A DNA stretch of 64,000 bases from positions 2,728,001-2,792,000 of the forward strand of contig NZ_CP139348.1 of NCBI RefSeq assembly GCF_038561965.1. The letters run 5' to 3'. The DNA comes from Stutzerimonas stutzeri (lineage in GTDB: Bacteria; Pseudomonadota; Gammaproteobacteria; Pseudomonadales; Pseudomonadaceae). The notes under the pieces were generated by a model. The model made no database searches. It was not told the DNA's origin and saw nothing but the letters and a program-made list of their open reading frames with translations. How positions within the stretch are numbered: the stretch's first letter is position 1; each line of letters opens with the position of its first letter. The position numbers and the translations under genes are program-made. Positions 61,197 to 64,000 of this stretch are shown in pieces.

Positions 61197-63859
61197 GAAA
61201 GGCCTTCCTCCATTTCCGGCTGCGGCGACAGCGGCAGTTCAAGGATCACGCTTGCGCCTTTGCCGTTGAGCCCGTCATCGACCGATACGCGCCCGCCATG
61301 GGCACCAATCATTCCCTGGCAAATGGCGAGACCGAGCCCAGTGCCCGGGCCGCCCCGATCGCCACGCGCAGCCGTGTAGAACATGTCGAATATTTTCTCG
61401 CGCTCCGCTTCGGGAATACCCGGCCCCTCATCGCTGACGACAAAACGCAGCGCCTTCGCGTCGACCGTAATAGCCACTTGCAGACAGCCACCCGGCGATG
61501 AGAAACGCGCAGCGTTCTCCAGGACATTGACCAGCGCTTGCTCGATCAGCGCCGCATGGACGTACAGCAGCGGTAGCCTGTTGGGGACATTGAGTTCAAT
61601 CTTGAACTCGGCCAGGACCCGATGAAGGCGCTGCAAAGCACTGGCGACGATGTCGGCAGGGGTCACCCAATCGCGAATAAGTTTGAGCCCGCCATGACCC
61701 AGACGAGTCATGTCCAGGAGGTTCTGGATATAGCGATCCAGGCGCTCCGCTTCGTCCCGCGTGGTTTCCAGAAGATCTTGCCGGTCAGCCTCGCTCATGC
61801 CCTGCCCCAAACTGGCCAGGCAGTCGATGGAGCCACGCATCGCGGTCAGCGGCGTGCGCAAATCGTGTGAGACGGACGCCAGCAAGGCGCTGCGCAGCTC
61901 TTCGGTCTGGCCATGCAGGCGGGCCGCTTCCAGTTCATGAGCGAGCGTCGCACGCCCCAGCGCTTGTGCCAGCGGTTGAGCCAGTGCGGTTATGAGCCGA
62001 CGCTTCGGGGGCGGCAGCTGAGTCGCAGCTAGAGCTTGAATACCAAGCAAGCCCAGCGATTGCCCATCCCCGCTGAGTGGCAGCCACCACCATTGCCCGC
62101 CCGGCAAGGTATCGGTCCCCTGCCCCGCAGGCTGCCCATGTTTCCATGCCCACTCGGCCGCCGCCAGCGCCTGGTCGCTCAGAGCCGGCAGAGGACCGCC
62201 CTTGAACGACCACTCAGCCTTCTTCGTACGCGTCGCCACCACGGCCTCGATATCCGGGAGCAACTGAAGCTGGTGAACCGCAACGGCACAGACCGCCTGA
62301 ACATCCGTCGCGGCGCTCAGCCGACGGGAAAGATCAAGCAGGGCCGTCGTCTGCGCTTGCGCCTGACGCAACGACTGCAGCTGGCGGCGCTGGCGACTGG
62401 CGAGATTGCCAGTGAGGACCGCCATCAGCAGGAAGAACAACAGTGTCAGCACATCTTCCTGACGCGCCACAATAAAGGTGAAGGTGGGGGGGATGAACAG
62501 AAAGTCGTAGAACAGAAACGACAATCCCGCGCAGGCCAGCGCCGGACCCAGGCTACTACGTACGGCCACGACCAGTACCGCTGCAAGAAAGACCAGGGAG
62601 ATGTTGGGTAGCGCGAGGTAGCGCGACAGCACCAGTGCGGCCCCGGTCGCCACTAAGGTCGCCAGCAACGCCAGCAGGTAGGTCCGCCAGTCCAGCGGCT
62701 GCCTCGTCTGGTCCCCTGTTCGCGAGGGCGCGCGCTCACGCCGTTGGTCAAGAATACTGACTTCCAGCCCTTGGCCTGCGGCGATGAGTTGCTCGGCGAC
62801 CGAGCGTGTGAACAGGCGCTTCAGGCCCCGTCGTGCTTGATCACAGCGGCCGACCAGAACCAACGTGGCGCGTCGCTCATAGGCGTGGTCGATCAGGGTC
62901 CGAGCGACTCGCTCGCCACGCAGCTCCACCACCTCGCCACCGAGCCGTTCTGCCAGCTGCTGAGCCGCCTGCAAGTGGCCGAGCTCAGCCTCGCCGCGAT
63001 TCGCCCCGGTGTTCACATGCACAGCCGACCATGGCAGGTGCCTACGCTCCGCTACCCGCGCGGCATGTCGCACCAGCCCTTCGGCAGCATCGTTGCCGCA
63101 GATACCGACCAGCAGGCGACCACGAACCGCTGGTGCCGACTGCCCCTGCAAGCGGTAACGCCGATTCAGTTCAGCATCAACCCGCGCAGCGGCGGTTTGC
63201 ATTGCCAGCTCACGCAAGGCAGTCAGGTTGGTTTGCGTGAAGAACGCATCAATGGCCGCCCTAGCCTGTTCCGGAACGTAAACCTTGCCTTCTCGCAAGC
63301 GTTCCAGCAGCTCGCGAGGCGGCAGATCGATCAGCAGGATGTCGTCCGCTTCCTGCAGAATCCAGTCCGGTACGGTTTCCCGGACCTGTATTCCGGTGAT
63401 CGCACGGACCTGATCGTTCAGGCTTTCCAGATGCTGGACATTGACCGTCGTATAGATGTCGATGCCTGCTTCGAGCAGTTCCAGCACATCCTGCCAACGT
63501 TTGCTGTGGCGGCTGCCGGGGGCGTTGCTATGTGCCAGCTCATCCACCAGCACTACACGCGGCCGCACCGCCAGCAGGCCATCAAGGTCCATCTCGACCA
63601 GGGTGATGCCGCGATACTCGCTGCGGATCAACGGCTGCTCGGGCAGGCCAACGAGCATCGCTTCGGTTTCAGCCCTGCCGTGGGTTTCGACCACACCTAC
63701 ACGCAGGTCGCACCCGAGTCGTTTTTGGCGCTGTGCGGCCTGCAGCATCGCGTAGGTCTTACCGACCCCGGGCGCCGATCCGAGGAAAACCTTGAGACGC
63801 CCACGGCCTTCCCTAGGCACATCGTCGAGCAGCGCATCCGCGCGCAGGGCATCGCTCAT
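61193..63859 (-). CDS. kdpD: Sensor histidine kinase KdpD
   Basis: An 888-residue membrane sensor for potassium limitation and osmotic state. The N-terminal KdpD domain has a Walker A motif GSAPGVGKTYAML and VLVDELAHSNAPGSRHSKRWQDV. A universal-stress-like domain (about 245-370) is followed by four close membrane segments (about 395-495), a GAF-like region, the His box SVSHDLRTPLTAMRGSI and ATPase motifs including DEGPGIPEAEREKIFD and GTGLGLAICQGMI. Length and order match the family. It starts 5 bases after the kdpC stop, so kdpC-D-E are cotranscribed. Confidence 0.96.
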   Translation of the reverse strand: MSDALRADALLDDVPREGRGRLKVFLGSAPGVGKTYAMLQAAQRQKRLGCDLRVGVVETHGRAETEAMLVGLPEQPLIRSEYRGITLVEMDLDGLLAVRPRVVLVDELAHSNAPGSRHSKRWQDVLELLEAGIDIYTTVNVQHLESLNDQVRAITGIQVRETVPDWILQEADDILLIDLPPRELLERLREGKVYVPEQARAAIDAFFTQTNLTALRELAMQTAAARVDAELNRRYRLQGQSAPAVRGRLLVGICGNDAAEGLVRHAARVAERRHLPWSAVHVNTGANRGEAELGHLQAAQQLAERLGGEVVELRGERVARTLIDHAYERRATLVLVGRCDQARRGLKRLFTRSVAEQLIAAGQGLEVSILDQRRERAPSRTGDQTRQPLDWRTYLLALLATLVATGAALVLSRYLALPNISLVFLAAVLVVAVRSSLGPALACAGLSFLFYDFLFIPPTFTFIVARQEDVLTLLFFLLMAVLTGNLASRQRRQLQSLRQAQAQTTALLDLSRRLSAATDVQAVCAVAVHQLQLLPDIEAVVATRTKKAEWSFKGGPLPALSDQALAAAEWAWKHGQPAGQGTDTLPGGQWWWLPLSGDGQSLGLLGIQALAATQLPPPKRRLITALAQPLAQALGRATLAHELEAARLHGQTEELRSALLASVSHDLRTPLTAMRGSIDCLASLGQGMSEADRQDLLETTRDEAERLDRYIQNLLDMTRLGHGGLKLIRDWVTPADIVASALQRLHRVLAEFKIELNVPNRLPLLYVHAALIEQALVNVLENAARFSSPGGCLQVAITVDAKALRFVVSDEGPGIPEAEREKIFDMFYTAARGDRGGPGTGLGLAICQGMIGAHGGRVSVDDGLNGKGASVILELPLSPQPEMEEGLS

Positions 63860-63864
63860 TCACA

Positions 63865-64000
63865 TCACTCGCTGGGGGCAGGCAGACGATTGTCAGCCAA
63901 TGCAAGATTCAGAGCCAGCACGTTTACCACGGCGGGTCCCACCAGAGGGGCTTCCAGGTGTTCCAGCAGCAAATGGTTCAGGCGCTCAGGCTGGATGCCC
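63865..64000 (-). CDS. kdpC: Potassium-transporting ATPase subunit C, C-terminal part
   Basis: The last 44 residues of KdpC, reading in from the window edge. They include GIQPERLNHLLLEHLE, GPAVVNVLALNLAL and a C-terminal NRLPAPSE before TGA (63865-63867). The segment VNVLALNLAL with the preceding R-x-N-x-L-L pattern is the typical KdpC end. The rest of the gene, and presumably kdpAB, lies beyond base 64000. Partial gene. Confidence 0.9.
   Translation of the reverse strand, partial: GIQPERLNHLLLEHLEAPLVGPAVVNVLALNLALADNRLPAPSE

Overview
The window looks like a chromosomal segment of a GC-rich gammaproteobacterium of the Pseudomonas / Stutzerimonas (P. stutzeri) group. The protein families, the Pseudomonas-type REP element, the ANR-, PhoB- and sigma-54-type sites and the gene neighbourhoods all fit this. 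Genes are densely packed, often with ATGA stop/start overlaps. I see no tRNA, rRNA, insertion sequence, prophage or CRISPR array.

Layout. (1) 2-3694: a pterin pair (folE partial, folX), then a chalcone-isomerase-like protein, a GPH-type transporter, a DUF3833 lipoprotein and a short LOV blue-light receptor. (2) 3860-6517: a membrane PAS-GGDEF-EAL protein. (3) 6561-16760: two divergent transcription units around an array of TGTACA-type sites. Leftward are a TIGR01777 epimerase and ferrochelatase. Rightward are a RudS-type tRNA 4-thiouridine desulfidase, a class II LitR/MerR regulator, DNA photolyase, a SnoaL-like protein, an SDR, a flavin oxidase/desaturase, DUF1365 and a cyclopropane-fatty-acid-synthase-like methyltransferase. 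Regions 1 and 3 together read as a light-response and photo-oxidative protection regulon: sensor, repressor, DNA repair, tRNA photoprotection, porphyrin removal, pterin supply and membrane lipid remodelling.

(4) 16791-19714: a chemoreceptor and an anaerobically regulated HemN-like protein that has lost the radical-SAM cysteines. (5) 19864-26779: a sirtuin, then assimilatory nitrite reduction (nirB, nirD, a nitrite channel) behind a sigma-54 promoter and a leader RNA with hexaloop hairpins and a terminator (NasT/ANTAR-type antitermination), followed by a PP2C-kinase fusion. (6) 26783-31937: a UvrD-like helicase and a hybrid sensor kinase. (7) 31978-40583: a leftward six-gene phosphorus-scavenging operon (TonB-dependent receptor, beta-propeller phytase, ExbB, ExbD, TonB, PhoX) behind a Pho-box-like site.

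(8) 40584-41534: gene-free DNA carrying two inverted copies of a roughly 220-250 bp repeat. (9) 41535-47698: a degenerate GGDEF protein, an AraC regulator, a LysR regulator, FdhD and a YdeP/FdhF-like molybdoenzyme. (10) 47702-53287: a GFA-type zinc protein, the KtrAB potassium system, an SH3-domain protein, AzlCD and an AraC regulator. (11) 53482-64000: an unusual class A penicillin-binding protein, an EEP-family protein, an alpha-glucan phosphorylase and, leftward, kdpE, kdpD and the C-terminus of kdpC.

All functions are assigned by reading motifs and recalling families. No database search was possible.
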